44,166 nucleotides of DNA from Nocardia carnea (GTDB lineage: Bacteria; Actinomycetota; Actinomycetes; Mycobacteriales; Mycobacteriaceae), in contig NZ_JARWNW010000234.1 of NCBI RefSeq assembly GCF_029868325.1, positions 1-44,166 of the forward strand, read 5' to 3'. The notes under the pieces are model-generated. The model searched no databases. It was not told the origin of the DNA and worked only from the letters and a program-made list of their open reading frames with translations. A program made the translations under genes and the position numbers. Below are positions 8,831-17,311 of the stretch, in pieces; positions within the stretch are counted from its first letter, which is position 1, and each line of letters opens with the position of its first letter.

Positions 8831-9439
8831 GTTGAGTCGAGCGCCCGCCGAAGATTGTGACCAATGTAATTTCGGCTGTACCGGGCCAACGGTCGATTGG
8901 GTAACTGCGCGTGAGGCGGGTTGGAGGCGGCCGAAGCTTGCCGGTTGGGTAGAGGTCGCCGACGGCTCCGACCGGTCGAGGAGCTCTGGTGCCGTGTGTC
9001 GAATACTGCAGCGTCGGCCCGCGTCATGAACCGTTGATGCGCGGTCGGAACGCTCACCCGAACGATTGCGGCGGATGCCGCCATTCGCGCCCGCCGGTAA
9101 AGGTGAACATCACTGCGTGAACACTGCCCGCTCGTCAACCGGAGTGGCCCCGCCGCCCTGTCGACTGGGTGTGACTTTGAGTAGTAACGGTTTCACGATG
9201 TCCCACAACGCATCGGGGACTAGCTTGAAATTTAGCGTCTGATCTGGGTTTTGTTGACTTTCTGCGGGGCCTTGGCCCCGCGGGTTTGGAGGGCTTCGGG
9301 ACGCTTCCGGTCTCGGTGTGCACGTTGTAGCCGGAGCTGTCCGCTGGTTTTGGTGGCCTGCTGGTCGGCCGGGTCCGGGGCGGAAGGGGGCAGGCGATCC
9401 CGTTCCGCGGCGATTTCGGATGGGACCTGATCGGGGGCG
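8831..9439. other. stretch with no recognised gene; possible mobile-element scar
   Basis: About 600 nt between the exporter operators and the oxidoreductase pseudogene. No gene is recognised in 8831-9230. On the minus strand, 9232 to about 9430 reads as the charged, coding-like end of an unknown protein (LRLQRAHRDRKRPEALQ, ending at a stop). It stops exactly where the truncated oxidoreductase begins, so it may mark an insertion or recombination junction. A perfect 8-bp hairpin with a 2-nt loop lies at 9264-9281. Confidence 0.4.
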
Positions 9440-10066
9440 TTGCCGGAGATGTTCCAGATCGCGTACCGGGCCCTCACCACCGGACTGAACCTCGGGCCGG
9501 GTCAGACCCTGCTGATCCGCGGCGGAACCTCCGGTGTTCGCCGGTCCGCCGCGAGGCTGGCACAGGACCGCAGTGCGTCCGTGATCTCCATCACCCGGGA
9601 TCCGCTCAAGAAGGCCTGTTGCGTGGACACGGTGCCGATCACGTGGTCATCGACCGCCGATGCTGTCCGCGATGTCGTCGCGGAAGATGGCGTGGACGCG
9701 GCCCTCGAACTTGTCGGCCTGGATGTCCTCGCCGACACGCTGCGGACTGTACGCCGCGGCGGTACTGCGTACTTCGCCGGGGCACTGGACGGGGCGTGGA
9801 CGCTTCACGAGTTCTCTGCCTTCGAATTCATCCCCACCGGCGTCCGTCTGACCACCTACAGTGGCGAAGCGTCCGACCTGCCCGCACGTGTTTTCTTGGA
9901 TCAGCTGGAGAGATCGCGGCAGGGCGAGCCCGCCCTGCCATCGCCAAGCTGTACCACGGTCTCGCGCAGGCAGCCAGGCGCAGGGCGATCTGGAATCCGG
10001 GCACACCCAGGCAAGCGCGTGGTCGTCACCTGGTCGCCGCAGCCACCGGCGATGTCCGCAAGTGAC
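9440..10066 (+). pseudogene. truncated, frameshifted quinone oxidoreductase / zinc-type alcohol dehydrogenase
   Basis: Relic of a medium-chain dehydrogenase/reductase of the quinone oxidoreductase group. The Rossmann part is clear: LGPGQTLLIRGGTSGV, followed by ARLAQDRSASVISITRDPLKK. The N-terminal 110-120 residues (catalytic GroES-like domain) are missing, with a stop just upstream of 9440. The frame then shifts near 9615 (GHGADHVVID continues in another frame), returns for EDGVDAALELVG to about 9900, and shifts again for RARPAIAKLYHGLAQA and once more for the last residues (GKRVVVTW). At least three frame changes plus truncation make it non-functional. Confidence 0.75.
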
Positions 10067-10189
10067 CACATCCTGTCCGCGAGGGAGCGGCCGGTCCCGC
10101 CACCCGACGGTGAGGATGGGATAGCACGCAGCGTCGGCGGTGATCAACCGGCGGTCGACCCGTGCGCCCGCATACGAGAGGAGTACGCC

Positions 10190-10633
10190 ATGAGCGTCAG
10201 CACGGAACAGTACAGCGAAGAAGTCCAGAAGCTCATCGAGTTCGAGCAGGCGATCCAGTGGCAGTGGAGCACCGGCGACCCGACCGGATACATCGAGGCT
10301 CTCGCGGAGGAGGTCACCTACTTCGATCCGATCGCCGAGTACCTCATCGTCGGTCGTGACGCGCTGGTCGAGCACTGGAAGCGCATCTCCGGAGATCCGG
10401 GGATCACGCGGCAGGAGTACCTGAATGAGGTCGCCCACGCGAACGAGGCAGGCGATGAAGTCGTGCTCGCGTATAACTTCAATACCTACCAGAAGGACGA
10501 CAACGGCGCCGAGAAGCTGTTCCTGTCCTGGAACATCTCGATCGTGTTCCGGAAGATCGAGGGAGAGTGGAAGATCATCCACGGCAACTGGGCGCAGCGC
10601 CGGACATTCAACCTGGATGCACTCTCTGAGTAA
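10190..10633 (+). CDS. nuclear transport factor 2 / SnoaL-like protein
   Basis: A 147-residue single-domain protein of the NTF2-like superfamily, a cone-shaped fold used by small isomerases, dehydratases and ligand-binding proteins. The pattern is typical: an N-terminal helix with a Trp pair (QWQWSTGD), a YFDP segment, HWKRISGD, then beta strands ending FRKIEGEWKIIHGNW. ATG 10190 is preceded by GAGAGGAG six nt upstream, a strong ribosome site, even though the same frame is open far upstream through the pseudogene. Many polar residues could line the pocket, but no catalytic assignment is possible. It stands alone between two gene relics. Confidence 0.85.
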   Translation: MSVSTEQYSEEVQKLIEFEQAIQWQWSTGDPTGYIEALAEEVTYFDPIAEYLIVGRDALVEHWKRISGDPGITRQEYLNEVAHANEAGDEVVLAYNFNTYQKDDNGAEKLFLSWNISIVFRKIEGEWKIIHGNWAQRRTFNLDALSE

Positions 10634-10714
10634 AGCTGCGGCGGTTCTGTGCCGAGTCGTTGCATGGGCACATAACCGCCAAATCTCCAACGTCACATGC
10701 AGATGAGCGGCAAT

Positions 10715-10900
10715 CGCCGCGGCCGTCCGGAACTCCTCGAGCGCCGCCGCAGTCTCGGAGAGGATCTCATCGGAGAAGTCGACGTCGCTGACGGCTCGCG
10801 CCATCGCAATGGCGCCGACCAGCGCGCTGCACACCAAGCAGGCGCGACGTCGATTGGAGATTTCACTGGTCACAAACGCCGCCGCGCGAATGACCCGCCA
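10715..10900 (-). pseudogene. TetR-family C-terminal relic
   Basis: On the minus strand this stretch encodes a typical TetR ligand-domain end: a RRRACLVCSALVGAIAMARAV core followed by SDVDFSDEILSETAAALEEF. No helix-turn-helix precedes it and the frame has no stop where the family normally ends; it runs on into antisense sequence. It is probably the remnant of a regulator, lying between the NTF2-like gene and fdhD. Confidence 0.55.
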
Positions 10901-10975
10901 CGTACTGGCTTTTGCTGAGCTCGCGCGGGAACTGCTGCGGGTCGGGCCCCGCCTCGGGCCGCGGTGGATGCCGTG

Positions 10976-11794
10976 TCATCCCGCGAAGTCGATACGCTGC
11001 GCTTCGGTGTAGATGTTCATCGTGTCCCCGCGCAGGAAACCGACGAGCGTGAGGCCGGCTTCGGCGGCCAGATCCACCGCGAGTGAACTAGGGGCCGAGA
11101 CTGCCGCCAACATCGGGATGCCGACCATCACTGCCTTCTGTACCAGCTCGAACGAGGCACGGCTGCTGACAACGAGCACGAGATCCGCGGCGGGAATCCG
11201 GTGGTTGCGCACCGCCCAGCCGAGAACCTTGTCGACCGCATTGTGGCGGCCCACGTCCTCGCGCACCACGACCGCGGTCCCGTCGCAGGTGAATAGGCCC
11301 GCCGCGTGCACACCCCCGGTGACGGCGAAGGCCGCCTGCCGCGATCGGAGTTCATCGGGCAACGCGGACAGGGTCGGTGCGTCGATCGTCAACGCGCTGT
11401 CGGCGGGCCGGAATCTGGTGCGGGACCGTACCTCGTCGACTGAGGTCTTCCCGCACACGCCGCACGCGCCGCTGATGACAAACCGCCGCATCGGCAGTAC
11501 GGTGGGTGCCCGCAACCGGATATCCAGGACGTTGTGGGTATTGTGGCCCTCTGCGTCGGTGCCGGCGCAGTAGCGTGCGGAGACGATGTCATCGGCCGAT
11601 TCGATGATGTTCTCGCCGAACAGGAAGCCGTGGGCGAGGTCGATGTCATTGCCGGGTGTTCGCATGGTGACAGCGAGCGATTCACCCTCGATCCGTATTT
11701 CGAGTGGCTCTTCGACAGCGAGCGTGTCGGGGCGGCGGATCTCGCCCTCAGTGGTCACTCGTACCATCTTGCGGCGGGTGGTAACTCGGCTCAT
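10976..11794 (-). CDS. fdhD: formate dehydrogenase accessory sulfurtransferase FdhD
   Basis: A 272-residue FdhD protein. It transfers sulfur from a cysteine desulfurase to the molybdenum cofactor to activate formate dehydrogenases and relatives. The redox/transfer motif C111-GV-C114 lies in SGACGVCGK, and the conserved REDVGRHNAVDK and SSRASFELVQKA blocks are present. I start at ATG 11794, which overlaps the stop of fdhF (ATGA); the longer frame to 11971 only shadows fdhF. Tight coupling with the molybdoenzyme just upstream means it probably matures that enzyme. A cysteine desulfurase is encoded 15 kb away in this window but need not be the donor. Confidence 0.95.
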   Translation of the reverse strand: MSRVTTRRKMVRVTTEGEIRRPDTLAVEEPLEIRIEGESLAVTMRTPGNDIDLAHGFLFGENIIESADDIVSARYCAGTDAEGHNTHNVLDIRLRAPTVLPMRRFVISGACGVCGKTSVDEVRSRTRFRPADSALTIDAPTLSALPDELRSRQAAFAVTGGVHAAGLFTCDGTAVVVREDVGRHNAVDKVLGWAVRNHRIPAADLVLVVSSRASFELVQKAVMVGIPMLAAVSAPSSLAVDLAAEAGLTLVGFLRGDTMNIYTEAQRIDFAG

Positions 11795-14082
11795 TTTCGT
11801 TCGAGCCGGATCGTGACCGCCTTGGACACCGGGGTGTTGGACCGTTCTGCGACGTGGTCCAGCGGAACCAAGGGGTTGGTCTCGGGATAGTAGGCGGCGG
11901 CGTTGCCTCGCGGGGTGGAGTAAGGGACCAGCCGGAAATCGGTGACCCGCCGTTCGGTGCCGTCGGTCCACTCCGACACCAGGTCCACGAGGTCGTCCGG
12001 GTGGAATCCGAGGGCGGCAATATCGTCGGGGTGTACCAGAACCACCTTGCGCCCGTGGTGGATTCCGCGATAGCGGTCGTCGAGCCCATAGATGGTTGTG
12101 TTGTATTGGTCGTGGCTGCGCAAGGTCTGCAAGATCAACCTGCCTTCAGGGACCTGCAGCCACCGTAGGTTGTTGATCGCGAAGTTGGCTTTGCCGGTGG
12201 TGGTGTGGAATTCGCGGTGGTCGCGGGGCGGGTGCGGCAGCTGGAACCCGTCACGGTGCCGGACTCGGCGGTTGTAGTCGGTGCAACCCGGCACCACCTG
12301 GGCGATGGCGTCGCGTATGAAGTCGTAGTTGCTGCGAAACCGTGCCCAGGGTACGGGATGATCTTGGCCGAAGAGTTCTTGGGCGAGCTCGCAGACGATG
12401 GCCACCTCACTGCGCAGGTGCTCGCTGGCCGGCCGCAGCCGTCCGGTGGACAGATGCACCATCGACATCGAATCCTCCACCGATACCTGGTTTTTGCGCC
12501 CGGTGGGCGACAGATCGAGGTCGGTGCGACCGAGCGTGGGCAGGATGAGCGCGGTGGCACCGTGCACCACATGACTGCGGTTGAGTTTCGTCGAGACGTG
12601 GACGGTGAGCGCACACCGGCGTAGCGCCGCCTCGGTGGTCCCGGTATCGGGAGCGGCGGAGACGAAGTTGCCGCCCATACCGAAGAACACTGTGGCCCGG
12701 CCGTCGCGCATGGCACGCACGGCGTCGACCGCATCGTAGCCGTGTTGGCGAGGGGAGGTGATCCCGAACTCGGAATCCAATGCGGCAAGGAAGTTTTCGG
12801 GCATCTTCTCCCAAATGCCCATGGTGCGGTCACCCTGCACGTTCGAGTGACCGCGCACCGGGCACACACCCGCACCCGGCTTGCCGATCATGCCGCGCAG
12901 CAACAGCAGGTTGGTGCCCTCCTCGATGGTGGCGACGCCGTGGCGCTGCTGGGTCAAGCCCATCGCCCAGCACAGAATGGTTGCCTTCGATCCCGCCAGC
13001 AGGGCGGCGGTGCGCTCGAGCTGATCGCGTGTGAGTCCGGTGGCTTCCTGGACGACGTCGAGATCCACTGCGCGTGTGTGGCGTTCGTAGTCGTCGAAGC
13101 CGGACGTCAAGGTGGTGGTGAACTCGCGGTCGATCACAGTGCCCGGTGCCCGGTCCTCGGCTTCGAACAGCAATTTGCCGAGCCCTTGGAACAATGCCAT
13201 GTCACCGCCGAGCCGGATCTGGAGGAACTCGTCGGCGATCTGGACCCCGGTGGTTAGTCCGGTGATGGTCTGGGGATCACGGAAGCCGAGCAACCCCGTT
13301 TCCGGGAGCGGATTGACGGCGATGATCTTTGCGCCCGAGGCCTTGGCTTTCTGGAGGGCCGAGAGCATGCGCGGGTGATTGGTGCCGGGGTTCTGCCCGG
13401 CGACCACGATCACGTCGGCCAGTTCGAAGTCCTCGATCGTCACCGAACCCTTGCCGATGCCGATGGAGCCGGTCAGTGCGGTGCCGGAGGATTCGTGGCA
13501 CATGTTCGAACAGTCCGGCAGATTGTTGGTGCCGAAAGAACGGACGAGCAGTTGGTAGAGGAACGCGGTCTCGTTGGCGGTGCGTCCTGAGGTATAGAAC
13601 AGCGCCTCGTCGGGCGAGTCCAGACCGCGCAGGGTGGACGCGACCAATGCGTAGGCCGCGGGCCAGTCGATGGGGGAGTAGTGGGTGTCGCCCGGGCGCA
13701 GGACCATCGGGTGTGTCAGCCGCCCCTGCTGACCGAGCCAGTACCCTGACTTGTCCTCGAGATCGCTGATCGAATGTTCAGCAAAGAACTCGGGCCCAAC
13801 GGTGCGCAACGTCGCCTCGTCCGCGACAGCTTTCGCGCCGTTCTCACAGAATTCGGCGAGTCGGCGGTGCCCGGTCGGCTCCGGCCATGCACAGCCGGGG
13901 CAGTCGAAGCCGTGCCGCTGGTTCACACGGGTCAGGGTGCGCGCCGTCCGGAGCACACCCATCTCTGCGACCGCGTGGTTCAGCGCCACGGCGACCGCTG
14001 TGACCCCTGCCGCCTGGGTCTTCGCGGCAGAGGTCGACAGATCGGACTCGTCGGCGTCTCGAATCGGAGCGTGGTGGTGCAT
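11791..14082 (-). CDS. FdhF/YdeP family molybdopterin oxidoreductase
   Basis: A 763-residue molybdopterin-bis(guanine dinucleotide) oxidoreductase of the FdhF/YdeP group, related to formate dehydrogenase alpha subunits. The N-terminal FDCPGCAWPEP (C61, C64) is the family's reduced cysteine motif in place of a full four-cysteine Fe-S site. The active-site loop SNMCHESSG (C195) follows. The middle carries the GKPGAGVCPVRGHSNVQGDR loop, and a C-terminal MopB-binding domain begins at about 630. No NADH or Fe-S partner subunit is nearby, so the electron partner is unknown. It is coupled by ATGA to fdhD. YdeP-type enzymes are linked to acid resistance in enterics, but the role in actinomycetes is not established. 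Confidence 0.92.
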   Translation of the reverse strand: MHHHAPIRDADESDLSTSAAKTQAAGVTAVAVALNHAVAEMGVLRTARTLTRVNQRHGFDCPGCAWPEPTGHRRLAEFCENGAKAVADEATLRTVGPEFFAEHSISDLEDKSGYWLGQQGRLTHPMVLRPGDTHYSPIDWPAAYALVASTLRGLDSPDEALFYTSGRTANETAFLYQLLVRSFGTNNLPDCSNMCHESSGTALTGSIGIGKGSVTIEDFELADVIVVAGQNPGTNHPRMLSALQKAKASGAKIIAVNPLPETGLLGFRDPQTITGLTTGVQIADEFLQIRLGGDMALFQGLGKLLFEAEDRAPGTVIDREFTTTLTSGFDDYERHTRAVDLDVVQEATGLTRDQLERTAALLAGSKATILCWAMGLTQQRHGVATIEEGTNLLLLRGMIGKPGAGVCPVRGHSNVQGDRTMGIWEKMPENFLAALDSEFGITSPRQHGYDAVDAVRAMRDGRATVFFGMGGNFVSAAPDTGTTEAALRRCALTVHVSTKLNRSHVVHGATALILPTLGRTDLDLSPTGRKNQVSVEDSMSMVHLSTGRLRPASEHLRSEVAIVCELAQELFGQDHPVPWARFRSNYDFIRDAIAQVVPGCTDYNRRVRHRDGFQLPHPPRDHREFHTTTGKANFAINNLRWLQVPEGRLILQTLRSHDQYNTTIYGLDDRYRGIHHGRKVVLVHPDDIAALGFHPDDLVDLVSEWTDGTERRVTDFRLVPYSTPRGNAAAYYPETNPLVPLDHVAERSNTPVSKAVTIRLERK

Positions 14083-14126
14083 GGCGAAGAATCACTCTCT
14101 GTTTCAGCAAATGGAGGGCGTTCGGA

Positions 14127-14290
14127 TCAGTATCCGCGACGGATCCACTCCTCCAGGTGGGGTGCTTCGGCCTCGATCGTTGTGCCGTCGCCGTGACCGG
14201 TATACATCGGGAATGACGATGTCTGCCAGCTCGACCGGAGAACCAGGCTTCCTGGCAATGATTCCGCGAACTTGCTGTGGCATGAGATCG
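14127..14290 (-). pseudogene. MBL-fold metallo-hydrolase C-terminal relic
   Basis: The minus strand encodes the end of a metallo-beta-lactamase-fold protein: YTGHGDGTTIEAEAPHLEEWIRRG followed by a stop at 14127. The preceding segment (VRGIIARKPGS) lies in another frame, so there is a frameshift, and the metal-binding HXHXDH part is absent. It lies between fdhF and the LuxR regulator. Confidence 0.6.
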
Positions 14291-14447
14291 ATCCTCCCAA
14301 GGCTGATGAGCGGACAGCGATGCGTAGTGCGAACACTGCGCAACGACGCTAGCCCGATGGTCGAGCCGAAGAATCTGGCCAGAAGGCGGGCAAAACCTAT
14401 CCATCGGAGGAGTTCCGGTTGGTCGACGCTGCATGGCCCGTGCGTCT

Positions 14448-14453
14448 TACACT
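14448..14453 (+). promoter_or_regulatory. -10 box of the LuxR gene
   Basis: TACACT matches TANNNT and lies exactly 7 nt before GTG 14461, so transcription would begin at or next to the start codon (leaderless). A competing start, TTG 14419, has GGAGGAG six nt upstream. Confidence 0.5.
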
Positions 14454-14460
14454 CGGCGGT

Positions 14461-15747
14461 GTGAGCGGCCAAGCAAGATGCCAGTCGGAGGAGCAAACAC
14501 TGCGGAGTCTGCGGGACGTGGTCGACGGCCCGCTGGTGGAGATCGCGCTGCGGCTGTCGCGGTGTCTGGGCGAGCGCTGGCCACATCTGGCGCTGGTGAT
14601 CTTCACTCGGGAATGTAGCGGTCGTCCGCGCAAAGTCGCCGGACCGGCCGAGATCGTCGATCGGATCGCCATCGCGGAACTCGAGGAGCTCAAGGCGACT
14701 GTCGAGCCGGGCGATTCTCGCGCGGACGACGTGGTGCTCGCTGGTACGCAGCGGTGGGTGTGGGCGGTGCGTGACCGCTGCGACACGCTGCTGGTGTTGA
14801 TGCCACGCCAGCGAGAACCGGTGCCGCATCGGGAAGAACTCGTGGCTGTTTTCGGGATGGTGGCGACATCGATCAGTCAGCAGGTGGCACAAGCCAGTCC
14901 CGACTATCTCGCGGAGTCGCGGGCAGCTTCGACTGCCAGAGCGCGGGCTATCAGCGAGCTGACTGCATCACACGAGGCGGTGCTCGCGGGTCTGCTGGTC
15001 ACGCTGCGCGCGCCCGGTCTCAACGATGCTGGGGCCAGAGCCGCGGCGACCTCGGCGGCGTCGAAGGCGTTGATCGCCCTGCGCTCCGGTGAAGCCACCG
15101 ATCGTGCGCTGTCGGAGGAACCACCGGTGGCGGCGTTCGAGCGGCTACACCGCGAGCTCGAGCCGCTGTTGCACAGGCGGGCGATCATCGCGGAGTTCGA
15201 GGCCCCGATCGTCGACGGGCGGCGACTACCAGGCGAGGTTGCCCATGGGGCCCGTGCCATGACGCAATCGGTGGTGTTGGTCTTCATGGCACAATCCGAC
15301 CTCGACCGCCTCCGCATCGCCTGGACGTCCGACTCGGACTGGCTTGTTATCGACATTCGTGACACTGCCGCCGGCCGACTCGACAGCTCGGCGACGACCA
15401 GGAGTCTCGAAGGAAGGGCACGGACGCTGCGCGCGGAACTCGACATCGAGGTGGTGCCGGGCTGGGGGAGCAGGGTGCGGGTTCGGATCCCGCTCGACTC
15501 GCCTGTCGCCGCCAGTGAACGGGCGGAATTGAGTTCGCTGAACCGGCGCGAACGCGAAGTACTGGCACGTGTGGCCGCCGGAATGCGGAACAAAGCGATC
15601 GCGCAAGACCTCGGAATCGCCGAGAGCACAGCCAAGTTTCATGTTGCGGCCCTGTTGAAGAAGCTCGCTGTGTCTTCGCGGGGCGAAGCAGCCGTCATCG
15701 GAATGCGCGCCGGGCTCACGGCTACTTTCGACTCAACTCAGCCGTGA
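14461..15747 (+). CDS. LuxR family transcriptional regulator
   Basis: A 428-residue regulator. The C-terminal 60 residues are a LuxR/NarL helix-turn-helix: LNRREREVLARVAAGMRNKAIA, then ESTAKFHVAALLKKL. The part before it resembles a degenerate histidine-kinase-type ATPase module, with a dimerisation-like helical stretch near 170-260 and DWLVIDIRD followed by a GWGSRVRVRIPL end. The N-terminal 150 residues are a GAF-like or unknown sensor domain. So this looks like a kinase-like scaffold fused directly to its output domain. GTG 14461 fits a leaderless start; TTG 14419 with a perfect Shine-Dalgarno is the alternative and adds 14 residues. It diverges from fdhFD and may control them. Confidence 0.85.
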   Translation: MSGQARCQSEEQTLRSLRDVVDGPLVEIALRLSRCLGERWPHLALVIFTRECSGRPRKVAGPAEIVDRIAIAELEELKATVEPGDSRADDVVLAGTQRWVWAVRDRCDTLLVLMPRQREPVPHREELVAVFGMVATSISQQVAQASPDYLAESRAASTARARAISELTASHEAVLAGLLVTLRAPGLNDAGARAAATSAASKALIALRSGEATDRALSEEPPVAAFERLHRELEPLLHRRAIIAEFEAPIVDGRRLPGEVAHGARAMTQSVVLVFMAQSDLDRLRIAWTSDSDWLVIDIRDTAAGRLDSSATTRSLEGRARTLRAELDIEVVPGWGSRVRVRIPLDSPVAASERAELSSLNRREREVLARVAAGMRNKAIAQDLGIAESTAKFHVAALLKKLAVSSRGEAAVIGMRAGLTATFDSTQP

Positions 15748-15775
15748 CGGTTCAGGGCTAACATCTGAGGCCGAG

Positions 15776-16080
15776 CTAGACTCGGCCGCGGTCGGCGCGC
15801 CGATGCGCAGCGCGTACACGGCCAGGCCGCCGGCAACGAGGACCACCGACATCAGCAGCTACACCTTCGGGGCACCAGCCTAAAGACAGGAGGCGACCGA
15901 CCAGAATCGGCGAGAGGATGGCGCCGACTCGGCCAATGCCCATTCCCATCCCACACCGGTGGCGCGCACCCCGGCCGGATAGACCGACGGGGTCAGTGCG
16001 CACAGACCGGTGATCGAGCCATTGGCGAAGAGCCTCGAAAAGTTTGAGGCCGAACGCGACTGCGAGGAAAGACGCATTCA
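15776..16080 (-). pseudogene. MFS transporter relic
   Basis: On the minus strand two overlapping frames together give the last helices of an aromatic-acid-type major facilitator permease: NGSITGLCALTPSVYP, then RATGVGW in one frame, followed by MGIGRVGAILSPILVGRLLSLGW in the other. The first 300 or so residues are missing and a frameshift divides the rest. The LTPSVYPAGVRATG pattern is characteristic of the AAHS (benzoate/4-hydroxybenzoate) branch, so this is probably the remains of an aromatic uptake gene. Confidence 0.65.
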
Positions 16081-16289
16081 CCCGCTGCGATCAGATCGCG
16101 TTCGAGCCGTCTGTTCACGTGCCTGGCAGTCTTCCATAGTCCACAACCCTGACCGGTTCCTGTTGTATCTGAGCCCATTTCATCAGCGCCAGGTGATCGC
16201 TGGTGCTCGCGCCGACAGCCACCGCCGATAGTCGGCGGCGGCACAGTCGGAGTCTCACAGTGGACGTGTGTCACATCTGCTATCAGCCC

Positions 16290-16620
16290 TCAGCGTTTCC
16301 CCTGTTGGGGGACCTGCCAGGCAGGAGCCCAACGATGGCTGTACGCGATGACCGGATGCAGCGCGGCGATGAGCTCGCGGCCCTGCGTGGTGAGGTTGTA
16401 GTGGACGGACACGGGGGTCGTGCGACCGTGCGTGACACCAGTCCTGCGTGCTCGAGTTCCTTCAGACGTTCCGAAAGTATGCGACCGGAGAGACCCTCCA
16501 CCATCGCGAGCATCTCGCCCACCGGGTGGCGCCGTGTCCGAGGACAAGCAGAATCGCGCTGTTCCAGCGGCGTGCGACGAGTTCGATCGTCGCGCAGGTT
16601 GTGTGGCATTGCCGGTCGAT
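16290..16620 (-). pseudogene. HxlR family regulator with two frameshifts
   Basis: Three minus-strand frames join into a winged-helix HxlR regulator: ELVARRWNSAILLVLGHGATR, then GEMLAMVEGLSGRILSERLKELEHAGLV in a second frame, then TPVSVHYNLTTQGRELIAAL with the end WQVPQQGKR in a third. All parts of the roughly 110-residue domain are present, so the gene has two small indels rather than deletions. HxlR proteins sense aldehydes or quinones and usually control a neighbouring oxidoreductase; the broken monooxygenase at 17312-18335 or the MFS relic could have been the target. Confidence 0.7.
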
Positions 16621-17290
16621 GGCCGCAGCGTGGTTATGCGGGAGCTGGCCGGGCGGGTCGCGGTCCGGATGCTCGGGCGGTGGTCGGTGCGATTGTCGTG
16701 GCAGACCGCCGTGCGGGTACTGCTCGGCATCCCGCTGCCCGACCGCCGCTCCGCCACCTTGGAAACGTGGTTGCGGGCTCATCCAGGCCTCGAGTTCGTA
16801 GTGCGTGACGGGTCGACAACCTATGCCGAAGCCATCCGCCGGGGTCCCGACGGCGATCCAGATCACCGACCGCTGACACCTGTGGCACGACCTGGTGCGT
16901 GCATGGGAGAAGGTGGTCGCCGCCCACGTCCGCTGCGGGCCCTAAACGCCGGCAGCTGAACCGGGAAACCACTACCCTAGCCCGCTAGCACGTCATCCAT
17001 AACCTTCTCGACCGCGGGTCGGACTCATGGATTGCGCCTGCCGGCTCAGCCTGGGCCTCCATACCGTGAAACTGTATGCCCGCGTCAGCGAACCCGAGAA
17101 GCTGCGCCGCCCGCCGCAATACCGGGCCGGTCGCGTCAACCCCTACCGTGATCACCTACGCGCCCGCCGCGCCACAGAACCTGGCGTCGCGGTCACTACC
17201 CTGCTGGCCGAGATCACCGCTCTCGGCTATACCGGTAGCCTGATCTCCTGCACAAGTACCTGAATCAGGGCCGCGCTGAGTCCGACCGGG
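16620..17290 (+). mobile_element. ISL3-family transposase relic
   Basis: A decayed insertion-sequence gene. Recognisable transposase blocks in order are RLSWQTAVRVLLGIPL, then PDRRSATLETWLRAHPGLEFVVRDGSTTYAEAIRRG, then ITDR-stop-HLWHDLVRAWEKVVAAH, and finally LSLGLHTVKLYARVSEPEK with RRPPQYRAGRVNPYRDHL and VTTLLAEITALGYTGS. The order and motifs are those of ISL3-type DDE transposases. About 40 residues around the first catalytic Asp (normally VDDWALRRG) are deleted, TGA replaces the conserved Trp of DRWHLWH at about 16876, and frames shift near 16850 and 16950. No terminal inverted repeats are evident. Confidence 0.75.
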
Positions 17291-17311
17291 TCTCGCCCTC
17301 GCCCCGGCGTC

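Noticed and set aside
9264..9281. GCGGGGCC-TT-GGCCCCGC palindrome as a terminator or operator
   Set aside because: It is a perfect stem, but no gene ends beside it and no regulator is linked to it.
9647..10873. 408-codon minus-strand ORF
   Set aside because: It is antisense to the NTF2-like gene and the pseudogene; only its first part (10715-10900) is a TetR relic.
10976..11971. Longer FdhD starting at 11971
   Set aside because: The extra 59 residues are a shadow of fdhF; the ATGA overlap at 11794 gives the normal family start.
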